Shown here one piece after another: positions 37,442-44,299 of a stretch of 64,000 bases of DNA. Where the stretch lies: positions 496,001-560,000 of the forward strand of contig NZ_CP035281.1 in NCBI RefSeq assembly GCF_004103735.1, given 5' to 3'. The DNA comes from Aminipila luticellarii (GTDB lineage Bacteria > Bacillota > Clostridia > Peptostreptococcales > Anaerovoracaceae). The translations under genes were made by a program, and so were the position numbers. Positions within the stretch are counted from its first letter, which is position 1. Every line of letters starts with the position of its first letter. The notes under the pieces were generated by a model. The model made no database searches and was not told the origin of the DNA. It saw only the letters and a program-made list of their open reading frames with translations.

Positions 37442-37482
37442 AAAAAAAGGCATACCTTCCCTTGGCGGAAAGCTATGTCTTT
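37442..37482 (-). terminator. tRNA-Arg terminator
   Basis: An imperfect stem on the minus strand (CATAGCTTTCC / GGGAAGGTATG) is followed by seven T, directly after the CCA end. Confidence 0.75.
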
Positions 37483-37483
37483 T

Positions 37484-37560
37484 TGGTGCGCCATAAGGGA
37501 TTCGAACCCCCGACCTTCATATTCGTAGTATGCTACTCTATCCAGCTGAGCTAATGGCGC
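37484..37560 (-). tRNA. tRNA-Arg (anticodon ACG)
   Basis: Minus-strand sequence of 77 nt including encoded CCA. The acceptor stem GCGCCAT/ATGGCGC is perfect, the T-arm GGGGGTTCGAATCCC is canonical, and the anticodon loop reads CTACGAA. The outermost anticodon-stem pair (G-A) is mismatched. ACG would be deaminated to ICG to read CGU/CGC/CGA. Confidence 0.95.
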
Positions 37561-37581
37561 ATGTGTTTTGACACGTGATTA

Positions 37582-37610
37582 ATTATACAATATTAAATAA
37601 ATATTGTCAA
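37582..37610 (-). promoter_or_regulatory. tRNA-Arg promoter
   Basis: Perfect consensus TTGACA, 17 bp, TATAAT on the minus strand, about 22 bp before the tRNA. Confidence 0.85.
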
Positions 37611-37683
37611 AACCTTTTAATATAAAAAATAAGATTTTGAGCTAAATTGTATGAAGGAGTGAATATATTGCCAAACTCATTGT

Positions 37684-37712
37684 TGTGACAGGGAGTGCTT
37701 AATGATATAATC
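37684..37712 (+). promoter_or_regulatory. Promoter of the DUF1836 gene
   Basis: TTGTGA and TATAAT are 17 bp apart, 40 bp upstream of the ATG. Confidence 0.6.
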
Positions 37713-37751
37713 AAGGTACATAAAAGCAAGAACAGTTGGGAGAAATTTTAA

Positions 37752-38246
37752 ATGGAAGAGCTGAAAGAGTTAAAAAGAATCCTACAGGAGCAGAGGCCGA
37801 ATAACTGGGAGGATATACCGGATATTGATTTATATATGGATCAGGTTTTAAATTATATGGTCAGGCAGCATATTGGGCTGGAGAGCGGTGAAACCTTGAC
37901 GTCTGCCATGGTCAATAATTATATAAAGAAAGAACTTTTGCCCCGAGCAAAAGGCAAGCGGTATGAACGGCAGCATATCGCTTATTTGACGGCAATTTGC
38001 CTGTTTAAACAGATTTTATCCGTAGACTCTACAAAAGAGCTTTTAAAGAGCCAGCTTGCTGATTCAGATATAAAGAGTTTTTATGAAAAGTATTGTGTAA
38101 AACTGGATCAGGAATACACTGGCGTGGCCGAAAAAATAGATGAAAAAATGACAAAGCAGGATATCTCTGAATTGGTTCTGGAATTAGCTATCTCTAGCTA
38201 TGCTCAAAAAATTGCTTGTGAGAGGCTGTTGGAGCTGTTAGTTTAA
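37752..38246 (+). CDS. DUF1836 domain protein
   Basis: 164 residues. The DUF1836 core is visible in GETLTSAMVNNYIKKELLPRAKGKRYERQHIAYLTAICLFKQILS, which resembles a MerR-like winged HTH. Probably a cytoplasmic DNA-binding regulator; targets unknown. Directly upstream of the cotJ operon but with its own promoter. Confidence 0.8.
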   Translation: MEELKELKRILQEQRPNNWEDIPDIDLYMDQVLNYMVRQHIGLESGETLTSAMVNNYIKKELLPRAKGKRYERQHIAYLTAICLFKQILSVDSTKELLKSQLADSDIKSFYEKYCVKLDQEYTGVAEKIDEKMTKQDISELVLELAISSYAQKIACERLLELLV

Positions 38247-38288
38247 CTGAATATATTTAAGAATTTGTGACCTTTATGAATCCCCAAT

Positions 38289-38297
38289 CATAGTATA
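38289..38297 (+). promoter_or_regulatory. CATAGTATA, mother-cell sigma-type -10 box before cotJ
   Basis: CATAGTATA fits CATAnnnTA, the -10 consensus of sporulation sigma-K (sigma-E is similar). It places a start about 30 nt before the cotJA initiation codon. The -35 is not clear. Confidence 0.45.
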
Positions 38298-38333
38298 TCG
38301 TATATAAATTTGACTATGAAAGGGGATTTTGTT

Positions 38334-39200
38334 TTGAACAGCAACATTAGTGGGCCTGCACGGGGTGGCGCGGTTTTGCAAAAAAAAGGTGAAACCCGCA
38401 GAGAACCTAACGAACCTTATGTAGGTATGCCTATATACTTAGATGATTCCTTCTTTGACCTTTTTAGCGGAGATGGAAGCTTTGAATGTCCTGTGCCCGA
38501 AAATACGGATGAAGATATGAATGAAGTATCACCAACGCCGACGCCAGCACCAGCACCAACACCGACGCCAACACCAACGCCAGCACCAAGACCGACACCA
38601 ACACCAGCACCGGCACCAACGCCAACACCAGCACCGGCACCAACGCCGGCACCAACACCAACGCCGACGCCGACACCAGCACCAACGCCGACACCAGCAC
38701 CAACGCCGACGCCGACGCCAGCACCAAGACCAACACCAACACCAGCACCAGCACCAACGCCGACACCAGATAACGGCGGCTGGATGCCAGATATGTGCAA
38801 TGGCGGAGGACGGATGCCAAATAGGCGTGATGATGATTGGATGCAAGGTGGCTGCAATGATGGCTGCCGAATGCCAAGCAGACGTGATGATGATTGGATG
38901 TCAGACCGATGCAATAACAGAGACTGGATGCAGGATCGATGCAATGGCGGAAATATGGCACCGGGAACAGGTAACGGCGGCAAGGTTTCGCCAGAGACAG
39001 GCAATGGCGGAGGACGGATGCCGGAAATGGGTGACGGCAGAGGCAGGATGCCTGACGACTGCGTGGGTAACTGCCCAATAGCAATGGCCTATGTTCCTTG
39101 GCAGCAATGGAATGATACTTATGACCTGGAAAAGGGATTTTTGTCCGGTACAATATTTCCTGAGCTGGATCTCCCTTGGGTAGGAGGTGCATGCAAATGA
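38334..39200 (+). CDS. cotJA: CotJA-like spore coat protein with long Pro-Thr-Ala repeat and Met/Trp/Cys-rich segment
   Basis: 288 residues from TTG 38334, seven bases after AAAGGGGA; upstream in-frame starts lack a site. The C-terminus, [20 protein letters not shown] through [11 protein letters not shown], is the CotJA domain, normally almost the whole protein (70-80 residues). Here it is preceded by a PTPTPAP-type repeat of about 80 residues (nt 38530-38770) and about 100 residues of Gly/Asp/Cys/Met-rich repeats ([34 protein letters not shown]). About nine cysteines could cross-link the coat. It overlaps cotJB by ATGA. A structural coat role is inferred from the domain and operon. Confidence 0.85.
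   Translation: MNSNISGPARGGAVLQKKGETRREPNEPYVGMPIYLDDSFFDLFSGDGSFECPVPENTDEDMNEVSPTPTPAPAPTPTPTPTPAPRPTPTPAPAPTPTPAPAPTPAPTPTPTPTPAPTPTPAPTPTPTPAPRPTPTPAPAPTPTPDNGGWMPDMCNGGGRMPNRRDDDWMQGGCNDGCRMPSRRDDDWMSDRCNNRDWMQDRCNGGNMAPGTGNGGKVSPETGNGGGRMPEMGDGRGRMPDDCVGNCPIAMAYVPWQQWNDTYDLEKGFLSGTIFPELDLPWVGGACK
38530..38770 (+). repeat. Pro-Thr-Ala coding repeat in cotJA
   Basis: Near-periodic ACACCAACGCC/GCACCGGCA units encode alternating PTP and PAP triplets with occasional PRP. Length variation by slippage would stay in frame for 6- or 9-bp steps. Confidence 0.85.
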
Positions 39201-39445
39201 ACAGAATTGATTTGATGCGGCGTGTACAGATGCTTAGCTTTGTGCTAGTAGATGTAAGTCTCTATCTGGATACGCATCCCACCGATAAGGCTGGATTAAA
39301 TTTCTTTAACAAATATAATACGTTATATCAGAGTGCAAAGGAAGAATATGAAAAAAATTACGGTCCTTTAACGATAGCAGGCACGAATGATACAAACAGC
39401 TGGTCATGGATTGATGAACCGTGGCCTTGGCAGAGGGAGGTTTAG
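39197..39445 (+). CDS. cotJB: Spore coat protein CotJB
   Basis: 82 residues. It starts at ATG 39197 (GGAGGTG before it). Family blocks [33 protein letters not shown] and the Pro/Trp-rich C-terminal tail [13 protein letters not shown] are intact. CotJB is made in the mother cell and assembles with CotJA and CotJC in the coat. It overlaps cotJA by four bases and precedes cotJC by two. Confidence 0.95.
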   Translation: MNRIDLMRRVQMLSFVLVDVSLYLDTHPTDKAGLNFFNKYNTLYQSAKEEYEKNYGPLTIAGTNDTNSWSWIDEPWPWQREV

Positions 39446-39447
39446 GT

Positions 39448-39870
39448 ATGTGGATTTATGATAAAAAATTACAGTTTCCGGTAAATATCAAGAACCCGAA
39501 TCCTGCCATGGCTAAGTATATTATTTCGCAGTATGGCGGACCTGACGGTGAGCTGGGGGCATCTTTACGATACCTGTCCCAACGTTACAGTATGCCATTT
39601 AAGCAATGCATAGGTATATTAAACGATGTTGGAACAGAAGAAATCGGACATTTTGAAATGATCGCTACTATTGTACATCAACTTACAAGAAATTTGACCA
39701 TTGATGAGATTAAGGAATCTGGCTTTGGAGACTATTTTGTAGATCATACCACTGGAATCTATACGGTTTCAGCGGCGGGAATACCATTTGATGCAACTTG
39801 CTTTGCATCGAAGGGGGATGCTATAACGGATTTAATGGAGGATATGGCAGCAGATGCTGCGCTCTTATAA
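39448..39870 (+). CDS. cotJC: cotJC, 5' segment of an interrupted gene (manganese-catalase-like coat protein)
   Basis: Starts MWIYDKKLQFPV after GGGAGG. As it stands the frame gives 140 residues and stops at TAA 39868-39870. CotJC proteins are about 190 residues long. Homology runs unbroken to DLMEDMAA (codon 135), then gives way to DAALL. The missing rest is found 6 kb downstream at 45876-46097. The 5' part holds the manganese ligands of the first helices (GELGASL, EEIGHFEM) but lacks the third Glu and second His. Without excision of the intervening DNA the product would lack a complete di-manganese site. Confidence 0.95.
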   Translation: MWIYDKKLQFPVNIKNPNPAMAKYIISQYGGPDGELGASLRYLSQRYSMPFKQCIGILNDVGTEEIGHFEMIATIVHQLTRNLTIDEIKESGFGDYFVDHTTGIYTVSAAGIPFDATCFASKGDAITDLMEDMAADAALL

Positions 39871-39874
39871 AAAC
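39833..39874. other. attL of the cotJC element
   Basis: Left junction: the shared core GCAGCAGA (39847-39854), with host cotJC codons to the left and element sequence TGCTGCGCTCTTATAA to the right. The central dinucleotide of the proposed symmetry is GA (39853-39854). Confidence 0.8.
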
Positions 39875-40027
39875 AACAATCTTTTTTATTATATTTGAAA
39901 AATCAGCAACCAATTTGTTGAATAGCTGCGATTAGCTGCCAATTCCTCAATAGGAAGTATTACCTTCAAAAAGCTTTTTTTAACGGATAAATTAATTGCG
40001 GTGTATATTTTATATAAATATAGGCAA

Positions 40028-40068
40028 AATAAAAAGCCAATATAAATATTAGCTTTTTATTTTTTTCA
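40028..40068. terminator. Bidirectional terminator inside the element
   Basis: AATAAAAAGC pairs with GCTTTTTATT around an AT-rich loop, with a T-run following. It ends the Asn-rich gene transcript and separates the truncated cotJC from it. Confidence 0.75.
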
Positions 40069-40092
40069 TGTCATATTCTGCTTTTCAAATCT

Positions 40093-40350
40093 TTAGCGTT
40101 GCTTTGAATCCTTAGCAGCATCACGGTATGAATTCTGCGTATTATTTCTGCAATCTTTAGAATCATTTCTAGCTCCTGTAGAATTCCTTGAATCCGTGCT
40201 GTTTGAACCTGTAGTATTCTGAGAGTTATTTCGTGAATCTTGAGTTCTGTTCTCAGCGTTGTTTCGCGAATTCTGGGTTCTGTTCTCAGCGTTATTTCGT
40301 GAATTTTGAGTTCTGTTTTCAGCGTTTCTTGTGTTTTTTAAATTATCCAT
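40093..40350 (-). CDS. Asn/Arg/Thr-rich repeat protein
   Basis: 85 residues from an ATG preceded by AGGTGGAGGTG. Composed almost wholly of Asn, Arg, Ser, Thr, Gln and Asp, with three tandem copies of NAENRTQ(N/D)SRN near the N-terminus and one cysteine. It has no signal peptide or membrane segment. Such hydrophilic Asn-rich small proteins occur in clostridial spores and coats, but no family was recognised. Being in the cotJC element and having a CATACT box upstream, it could be a sporulation cargo protein; this is inference. Confidence 0.7.
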   Translation of the reverse strand: MDNLKNTRNAENRTQNSRNNAENRTQNSRNNAENRTQDSRNNSQNTTGSNSTDSRNSTGARNDSKDCRNNTQNSYRDAAKDSKQR

Positions 40351-40698
40351 ATTTAATCACCTCCACCTTATTAGTATGTACAGTATCTTTGTAATTATTA
40401 AAATTAAAAAAAGCGAATTATTACATTTCAGAACCTGTTTAATTCTTTGAAATGTGAAATTACAGGCTTCTGCAAAGCTTTTTAGATGAAGGCTGGCAGG
40501 ATTTTTCATTTATGAAAAAATAAAATCATACTGTGTCAAATAAATATCAAGGAACATAGTATAAATAGAATAATAAAAAAAGCCTCTGCAAAATAGTCTT
40601 AGCATGCATTCGTAGGTGTTTTAATGGCAGCTTTCTTTGTTATTCCGTCAATATCGCTGCCAGCGATATTCCTACATAATAAAAAATGGAGGTTTGAA
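40351..40698. other. Regulatory region upstream of the LysM/TPQ gene
   Basis: AT-rich and without an ORF with a good ribosome binding site. Contains the CATAGTATA box at 40555-40563 and a 9-bp perfect stem-loop at 40650-40670 (AATATCGCT / AGCGATATT) between that box and the gene. An in-frame ATG at 40624 has only a weak site. Confidence 0.4.
40555..40563 (+). promoter_or_regulatory. CATAGTATA box before the LysM/TPQ gene
   Basis: The same nine bases as before cotJA. Fits CATAnnnTA of mother-cell sigma factors. The leader would be about 130 nt. Confidence 0.4.
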
Positions 40699-41910
40699 AT
40701 GGAAAATTATTACATAAAAACAAATGATGGGTTGTTTTATGTTATGAATGAATTTAAAGTTCCTTTGGATTTCATCAGAACAAATTCAATGGGGGAAGGC
40801 CACAATTCCGTTTATATAGGACAATTCATAAGAGTCAGACCATTACAGGAGATCCCAAATCAATTACCGGAAGTTCCCAATCAATTAGGTGTAATGAAAA
40901 CAAATACTGAAGACATGATAGACAACATATATGCATCTAATTGGCAAGATGCCATGAGTAATATGACTATCATAAAAGCCAATATGAATGGGTTAGTTCC
41001 CCTGTTGCAACAGGCCACAGTTCCTGCCGGATTAATCAATAATATGAATGTGGCAGTCAATAACCTGAATCAATACGTAGCACAAAATAATAGAAATCAA
41101 TCTTTAGCATATGCCAATCAGATTACCATGTACATAGCCGATGTGCTGGATTATTTTAATGCAGATCTGCCGACAGATATAAACAGATTAGAGTATTTGG
41201 GCAGGCAAATTATACTTAATGTGGAAAATATGAACTGGAGCGGAGCCAGTGCAAATTATTCAGAGATTGAGAAAATTTGGGAAAGATTAAGACCAAGCAT
41301 TAATGAAGAATATGCCAGCGACATCGAGGAACTGGAAGGGATTATGACCAGACTGGGAGAAGCGATAAGCAGTAGAATTTATCAGACCGCAATTGATAAT
41401 ACGAATCTTTTTTTTGATCAATTAGATGTTTTAAAAACAGATTTGTCACAGCAAAATATTTCTCAGACCCCGCAAACGCCAACTCAGACCCCGCAAACGC
41501 CGAGCCAGACACCACAAACACCGACGCAGACGCCGCAAACGCCAACTCAGACCCCACAAACGCCGAGCCAGACGCCGCAGACACCGAGCCAGACACCACA
41601 AACACCGACGCAGACGCCGCAAACACCGACGCAGACACCGCAAACGCCGAGCCAGACACCGCAAACGCCGACCCAGACACCGCAAACGCCGACCCAGACG
41701 CCGCAAACGCCGACTCAGACCCCACAAACGCCGACCCAGACACCGCAAACGCCGACTCAGACGCCGCAAACACCGACGCAGACGCCGCAGACACCGAGCC
41801 AGACACCACAAACACCGAGCCAGACGCCGCAAACACCGGCTCAAGCACCAACTCAGACCCCACAGATGCCCAGAGCTTCCAAGGCTCCCTTGAACTTTAA
41901 TCTGTGGTAG
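40699..41910 (+). CDS. LysM-like protein with 18 TPQ-rich heptapeptide repeats
   Basis: 403 residues from ATG 40699 (TGGAGGT before it). Residues 1-48 read as a LysM-like module (YYIKTNDGLFYVMNEFKVPL, ending YIGQFIRVRPL), suggesting peptidoglycan or cortex binding. Residues about 60-250 are a helical region with two related segments (ASNWQDAMSNMTIIKANM; NMNWSGASANYSEIEKIW). Then come 18 heptads of (S/T)QTPQTP (nt 41461-41838) and a short tail. No signal peptide, so a mother-cell-made spore coat protein is plausible. Carried by the cotJC element. Confidence 0.72.
   Translation: MENYYIKTNDGLFYVMNEFKVPLDFIRTNSMGEGHNSVYIGQFIRVRPLQEIPNQLPEVPNQLGVMKTNTEDMIDNIYASNWQDAMSNMTIIKANMNGLVPLLQQATVPAGLINNMNVAVNNLNQYVAQNNRNQSLAYANQITMYIADVLDYFNADLPTDINRLEYLGRQIILNVENMNWSGASANYSEIEKIWERLRPSINEEYASDIEELEGIMTRLGEAISSRIYQTAIDNTNLFFDQLDVLKTDLSQQNISQTPQTPTQTPQTPSQTPQTPTQTPQTPTQTPQTPSQTPQTPSQTPQTPTQTPQTPTQTPQTPSQTPQTPTQTPQTPTQTPQTPTQTPQTPTQTPQTPTQTPQTPTQTPQTPSQTPQTPSQTPQTPAQAPTQTPQMPRASKAPLNFNLW
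41461..41838 (+). repeat. 18 tandem 21-bp coding repeats
   Basis: Exactly 378 bp = 18 x 21 bp, encoding (S/T)QTPQTP. Units differ mainly at third positions and at the S/T codon, so they are old enough to have diverged or are kept by selection on protein. Confidence 0.92.
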
Positions 41911-42004
41911 CTTAGATTGAAAGACAATAAAAACCTGCCATTTTATTCAAAAGGCAGGCGGATGTTCGTTGGTATTGTAAACGATATTTTCTGCGTTATA
42001 AAAA

Positions 42005-42032
42005 GTCAGTATGGTTCATACTGATTTTTTTT
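42005..42032. terminator. Bidirectional terminator after the TPQ gene and the EamA gene
   Basis: TCAGTATG / CATACTGA stem with a run of eight T on the plus strand and a T-rich tail on the minus strand. Confidence 0.8.
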
Positions 42033-42957
42033 AAAGTTCAGCTTCAGCAGATACTTCCAGCCGGTTTTCCTCTACAGTATTTGGCACTTCTTCCGGCAGT
42101 AGGGAAGCAATAACGATACTGATCATTATTAAAACTGCTCCCAAAAGCCCTCTTGCAGAGAGAACTTCTCCCAATAAAAAGTAAGAAGCAATGGCTGTAA
42201 AGATTGGCTCGGAGCAGAAGGCAAGCGCCACATAAGTAGCAGATACATGCCTCAATGCAATATTTTGGCAAATGTAAGCGATGCAGGTGCAGCCCACGGC
42301 CAAATATACGATGACGCCCCAGCCCACCATTGGTATAGAGGTCAGGCTTGGAATATCTTCAAACATCAGGGTGAAAATCAAGCAAAATAAACCGGTAAAT
42401 CCTGTTTGCATAACGGAGGTAACCAGCGGATCCATATCTTGAATATACTTGGAGCTGAAGACCAGCATACAGGAGCCCGAAACAGAGCACAACAAAGCAA
42501 TGGCCTCTCCCAGACCAAATTGAAAGCTGCCTCCGCTGCTGCACAGCAGAAATAAGCCGATCGTAACCATAAGCACGGCAAAAATATGCTTTTTATTCAT
42601 TTTTGCTTTCAGTACAAAATACGATAAAAAAGGGGTAAAAATAACGGCCAGGGACATTAGAAAACCCGCATTTGTGGCAGTTGTATACATTAAGGAAAAT
42701 GCAGAGGTAATAAAGGAAGCTGCTGTACATGCTGCGATGATAATATAAGCAGGTAATTGCTTCACGGTGACCTGAGCAAAAACTTTTTTTGCAAAAAACA
42801 ATAAAAAAATAAGAAAAGCCAATATGTAACGGACGGATAAACAAAATAAAGGAGGAATAACCTCCAGTCCTATTTTCATAATTGGATTTCCAACACCCCA
42901 AAGAAAGCATTCTATTAGTAACAAAGATCCGTATAAAATTGTCTTTTTCTTTTCCAT
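42031..42957 (-). CDS. EamA/DMT-family transporter
   Basis: 308 residues with ten hydrophobic segments and duplicated EamA domains. Family blocks: LIECFLWGVGNPIMKIGLEVIPP, then TTATNAGFLMSLAVIFTP and HVSATYVALAFCSEPIFTAI. Probably exports amino acids, nucleosides or other metabolites. Divergent from a LysR gene 248 bp away, which very likely regulates it. Both are cargo of the cotJC element. Ribosome binding site GGAG. Confidence 0.88.
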   Translation of the reverse strand: MEKKKTILYGSLLLIECFLWGVGNPIMKIGLEVIPPLFCLSVRYILAFLIFLLFFAKKVFAQVTVKQLPAYIIIAACTAASFITSAFSLMYTTATNAGFLMSLAVIFTPFLSYFVLKAKMNKKHIFAVLMVTIGLFLLCSSGGSFQFGLGEAIALLCSVSGSCMLVFSSKYIQDMDPLVTSVMQTGFTGLFCLIFTLMFEDIPSLTSIPMVGWGVIVYLAVGCTCIAYICQNIALRHVSATYVALAFCSEPIFTAIASYFLLGEVLSARGLLGAVLIMISIVIASLLPEEVPNTVEENRLEVSAEAEL

Positions 42958-43022
42958 ATATTCTCCTAAATCTCAAGGTGGATAAGTTATTTCCATAATT
43001 CTTATATGGGGTTTGAAGAAAC

Positions 43023-43049
43023 GCAGTGTAATCATAAAAGCTACACTGC
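43023..43049. promoter_or_regulatory. Inverted repeat between the EamA and LysR genes
   Basis: GCAGTGTA and TACACTGC are separated by 11 bases, giving the T-N11-A pattern typical of LysR binding sites. A second repeat, TTCTTGA / TCAAGAA, lies at 43070-43098. Confidence 0.5.
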
Positions 43050-43086
43050 TTTTCTTCAAGGTAAGGAAATTCTTGACGCGTCGGCG

Positions 43087-43115
43087 TTGCATCAAGAACT
43101 ACTTTATACTATAAT
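43087..43115 (+). promoter_or_regulatory. Promoter of the LysR gene
   Basis: TTGCAT and TATAAT are 17 bp apart, 90 bp upstream of the start. The -35 region lies between the arms of the TTCTTGA / TCAAGAA repeat. Confidence 0.6.
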
Positions 43116-43205
43116 ACATTATGGCATATAAGTAAAACGAGATTTTCCATTAGCAATTTAAAGAATATATTATATCTAACAGGTGGAGATAGGTGGAGAT
43201 AAAAA

Positions 43206-44096
43206 ATGAGTACTCAAAAATATGAAGCTTTTATTAAAACGGCAGAGCTGGGCAGCTTTAAAAAGGCGGCAGAGTCCCTGGGCTATACGCAGGCAGGTAT
43301 CAGCTACATGCTCAATACTCTGGAGGATGAGCTCGGTGTCATACTGTTTATTCGCGATTACGGCGGGGTTCGTTTGACCTCAGAGGGAGAGCAGATCCTG
43401 CCGTGGATTCGGGATGTGTGCAATAGTGAGCGCCGGCTGAACGCCAGATTAAACGAGCTGAAAAGTGTGGAATCCGGTATAATCCGGGTGGCGGCGTTTA
43501 CCAGCATTTCCATTCACTGGCTTCCGGGAATGATTCATGCGTTTCTTCAGGAGCATCCAAAGGTAGAATTTGATCTGCGTTGGTCGGATGATTCAAACGA
43601 ACTGGAACAGCTCATCTATCGAGGAGATGTGGACTGTGGATTTTTGATTCTTCCGGCTCCCAAGGATCTGATTACCATTCCCCTAAAAAAGGAGCATCTG
43701 ATGGCCGTACTTCCGGAAAATCACCCTTTAGCAGATGCACCCTATTTTCCGATTGCAGCTTTAGCGGAATATCCTTATATCGGTTTAAAGGAAGAGGAAT
43801 TATATTCGGAGACCGAGCAGGTATTTACCAGCCATGACATAAAACCAAATGTTTTTATTACGGCAGAAAATGATTATACCGTTATGGCCTTGGTAAGCAA
43901 AGGCTTCGGATTTAGTATTTTTCCGGAGCTGAGCTTGCTCAGCCCTTGTTTTCCCATGGTCAGGAAGGAGCTGGAGAGCCCGGTATACCGGGAGCTGGCC
44001 ATTGCCATACGTTCATATGAGACCGCATCTACGGCAACTCTTAGTTTCTTGGAGTGTGCGGAACAATGGGTAAATGATTTTTATAAGGAGGAATAA
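43206..44096 (+). CDS. LysR-family transcriptional regulator
   Basis: 296 residues. N-terminal winged HTH: YEAFIKTAELGSFKKAAESLGYTQAGISYMLNTLEDELGV. The C-terminal part is a periplasmic-binding-type effector domain. AGGTGGAGAT occurs twice in tandem before the ATG, so the Shine-Dalgarno is duplicated. Divergent from the EamA transporter, its probable target. Confidence 0.92.
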   Translation: MSTQKYEAFIKTAELGSFKKAAESLGYTQAGISYMLNTLEDELGVILFIRDYGGVRLTSEGEQILPWIRDVCNSERRLNARLNELKSVESGIIRVAAFTSISIHWLPGMIHAFLQEHPKVEFDLRWSDDSNELEQLIYRGDVDCGFLILPAPKDLITIPLKKEHLMAVLPENHPLADAPYFPIAALAEYPYIGLKEEELYSETEQVFTSHDIKPNVFITAENDYTVMALVSKGFGFSIFPELSLLSPCFPMVRKELESPVYRELAIAIRSYETASTATLSFLECAEQWVNDFYKEE

Positions 44097-44102
44097 ACCC
44101 GG

Positions 44103-44111
44103 CATATTGTA
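44103..44111 (+). promoter_or_regulatory. CATATTGTA box before the 48-aa ORF and recombinase
   Basis: Fits CATAnnnTA and lies 42 bp upstream of the small ORF. The -35 region does not match sigma-K consensus well, so this is tentative. Confidence 0.25.
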
Positions 44112-44152
44112 CATGCAAGCTAAAATATATTTCCTGTGAGGAGGTATAGGGC

Positions 44153-44299
44153 ATGGCAAGAAAAACGAAAATTGTCAGCTGTAATGTTTTTAAAAATAAA
44201 GAGGAAGACCAGCTGAAAGCAGAATTTAATAAAAAATTACTGGAAGTCTTTAAACAACGTTTTTTATCCGATAAAGCTTCAAAGGATAAAAAACCATGA
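44153..44299 (+). CDS. 48-residue basic ORF coupled to the recombinase
   Basis: GAGGAGG precedes ATG 44153 by about eight bases. The product (MARKTKIVSCNVFKNKEEDQ...) is Lys-rich and probably a helical, coiled-coil-like peptide. Its stop TGA overlaps the recombinase ATG (ATGA), so translation is coupled, and the recombinase itself has no separate Shine-Dalgarno. No family was recognised. Its size, charge and position make it a candidate recombination directionality factor or recombinase partner; that function is inference. Confidence 0.65.
   Translation: MARKTKIVSCNVFKNKEEDQLKAEFNKKLLEVFKQRFLSDKASKDKKP

Noticed and set aside
38417-39192. Long antisense ORFs opposite the Pro/Thr repeat of cotJA
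   Set aside because: They arise from the GC-rich repeat lacking stops in several frames; no ribosome binding sites and extreme low-complexity products.
39448-39870. cotJC as a simple truncation or sequencing frameshift
   Set aside because: The exact missing 3' part exists in frame 6 kb away behind the same 8-bp core next to a serine recombinase, which a frameshift does not explain.
40624-40698. Upstream start for the LysM/TPQ protein
   Set aside because: ATG 40624 has only AGGTG at a weak position, and the extra 25 residues overlap a perfect hairpin; ATG 40699 has TGGAGGT at good spacing.
41342-41863. Antisense ORFs opposite the TPQ repeats
   Set aside because: Shadow frames of the 21-bp repeat, without start signals or homology.
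42958-43205. Inverted repeat at 43023-43049 as a transcription terminator
   Set aside because: Lies between divergent genes, with no T-run after the stem and a T-N11-A spacing that fits a LysR site better.
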